Positions 5,051 through 5,630 of a stretch of 5,630 nt of DNA are shown one piece after another (position 1 is the stretch's first letter; every line of letters begins with the position of its first letter). A program made the position numbers and the translations under genes. Source of the stretch: a bacterium (GTDB taxonomy: Bacteria > Chloroflexota > Dormibacteria > UBA8260 > Bog-877). The notes beneath the pieces are model-generated. The model searched no databases and was not told the DNA's origin. It worked only from the letters and a program-made list of their open reading frames with translations. The stretch lies in contig JAKAWF010000249.1 of the NCBI GenBank assembly GCA_021817025.1, forward strand, positions 1-5,630, in the 5' to 3' direction.

Positions 5051-5630
5051 TCGCCGCCATCCCGTCCCTTTCGGATCGGGCCCCTCAGCAGCCCGGCTCG
5101 GACTTGGCATTCGATCGCATCCTGGTGCTCGACTTCGGCTCCCAGTACAGCCAGTTGATCGCCCGCCGGATCAGGGAGCTGAAGGTCTACTGCGAGCTGG
5201 TGCCCGGCACCATCTCCGCCGCTGAGATCAGCCGCCACCGTCCCCGGGGGCTGGTGCTGAGTGGGGGCCCGGCCAGCGTCTACGACCAGGATGCGCTCCG
5301 CCCCGATCCCGCCATCTACCAGCTGGGTCTGCCGATCCTCGGAATCTGCTATGGGATGCAGCTGCTTGCCCACGATCTCGGAGGCCGGGTGCGCCCGGCC
5401 GCCAAGCGGGAGTACGGGCTGGCATCGGTGGTGGTCGACAGCGAGGACGGCATCTTCGCCGGCCTGCCCCAGGAGATGCCGGTCTGGATGAGTCACGGGG
5501 ACGTCATCGAGCAGCTGCCGCCGGGCTACCGAGCCGTGGCGCACACCCTCAACAGTCCCATCGCCGCCATGGCGGGACCGGGCGGGCGGGTGGGCATCCA
5601 GTTCCATCCCGAGGTCGCCCACACTCCCCA
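5047..5630 (+). CDS. guaA: GMP synthase (glutamine-hydrolysing), N-terminal glutamine amidotransferase domain (3' end beyond window)
   Basis: 194 residues are visible of about 510-530. The class I glutamine amidotransferase domain starts at RILVLDFGSQYSQLIARRIRE (24-44). LSGGPASVYD (71-80) forms the oxyanion region, Cys101 in GICYGMQLLA is the nucleophile, MSHGD (148-152) follows, and His187 and Glu189 in GIQFHPEV complete the triad. The ATP-pyrophosphatase domain and the dimerisation domain lie beyond the edge. The enzyme makes GMP from XMP, glutamine and ATP. The ATG at 5047 adds about 22 residues before the family core; TTG 5104-5106 is a shorter alternative nearer the usual N-terminus. 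The only Shine-Dalgarno-like run before the ATG, GGGAG at 5030-5034, is 12 bases away, so translation may depend on coupling to guaB3. Confidence 0.95.
   Translation, partial: MIAAIPSLSDRAPQQPGSDLAFDRILVLDFGSQYSQLIARRIRELKVYCELVPGTISAAEISRHRPRGLVLSGGPASVYDQDALRPDPAIYQLGLPILGICYGMQLLAHDLGGRVRPAAKREYGLASVVVDSEDGIFAGLPQEMPVWMSHGDVIEQLPPGYRAVAHTLNSPIAAMAGPGGRVGIQFHPEVAHTP

Noticed and set aside
3801..5060. Minus-strand 419-codon open frame opposite guaB3
   Set aside because: It is fully antisense to a clear GuaB3 gene and rich in His/Asp/Gly as expected of a shadow frame.

Overview
The window is high-GC DNA carrying six protein genes. Two of them run off the ends: the histone-like gene on the left and guaA on the right. 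Three traits together suggest a high-GC Gram-positive-type or monoderm lineage such as Actinomycetota, Chloroflexota or Dormibacterota: a membrane-anchored sortase, a GuaB3-type IMPDH relative beside guaA, and a GTG/TTG start repertoire with one probable leaderless gene. This lineage call is inference from gene content and composition; no rRNA or tRNA is present to fix it.

Layout. (1) Positions 1-523, minus strand: 3'-truncated gene for a very basic, Arg/Thr/Ala-rich, histone H1-like protein with a short helical centre and a C-terminal tail of 12-residue repeats (36-bp tandem DNA repeats at 2-181). (2) 524-770: divergent intergenic region with two perfect palindromes, a short direct repeat and a probable leaderless promoter. 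(3) 771-2042, plus: a glutamate dehydrogenase-family protein that keeps the fold, most substrate-binding residues and the NAD-binding motif, but has Ala where the catalytic Lys of the GGAKGG motif should be. (4) 2116-2910, minus, convergent with the dehydrogenase: an OmpR/PhoB-type response regulator with no histidine kinase gene beside it. (5) 2911-3056: divergent control region. (6) 3057-3716, plus: a membrane-anchored sortase with the His/Cys/Arg active site. (7) 3864-5024 and 5047-5630, plus: guaB3 and the start of guaA, a probable purine (GMP synthesis) operon with an extended -10 promoter, a strong ribosome binding site and a TTG start.

How they fit together. Only guaB3-guaA forms an evident operon, concerned with the IMP to XMP to GMP branch. 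The response regulator and sortase are divergently transcribed from a shared 146-bp region, so the regulator might control the sortase, but this is unproven. The histone-like and dehydrogenase genes are likewise divergent. The two most notable observations are the dehydrogenase lacking its catalytic lysine, which could be a regulatory subunit or a repurposed enzyme, and the expanding 36-bp coding repeat at the end of the histone-like gene.
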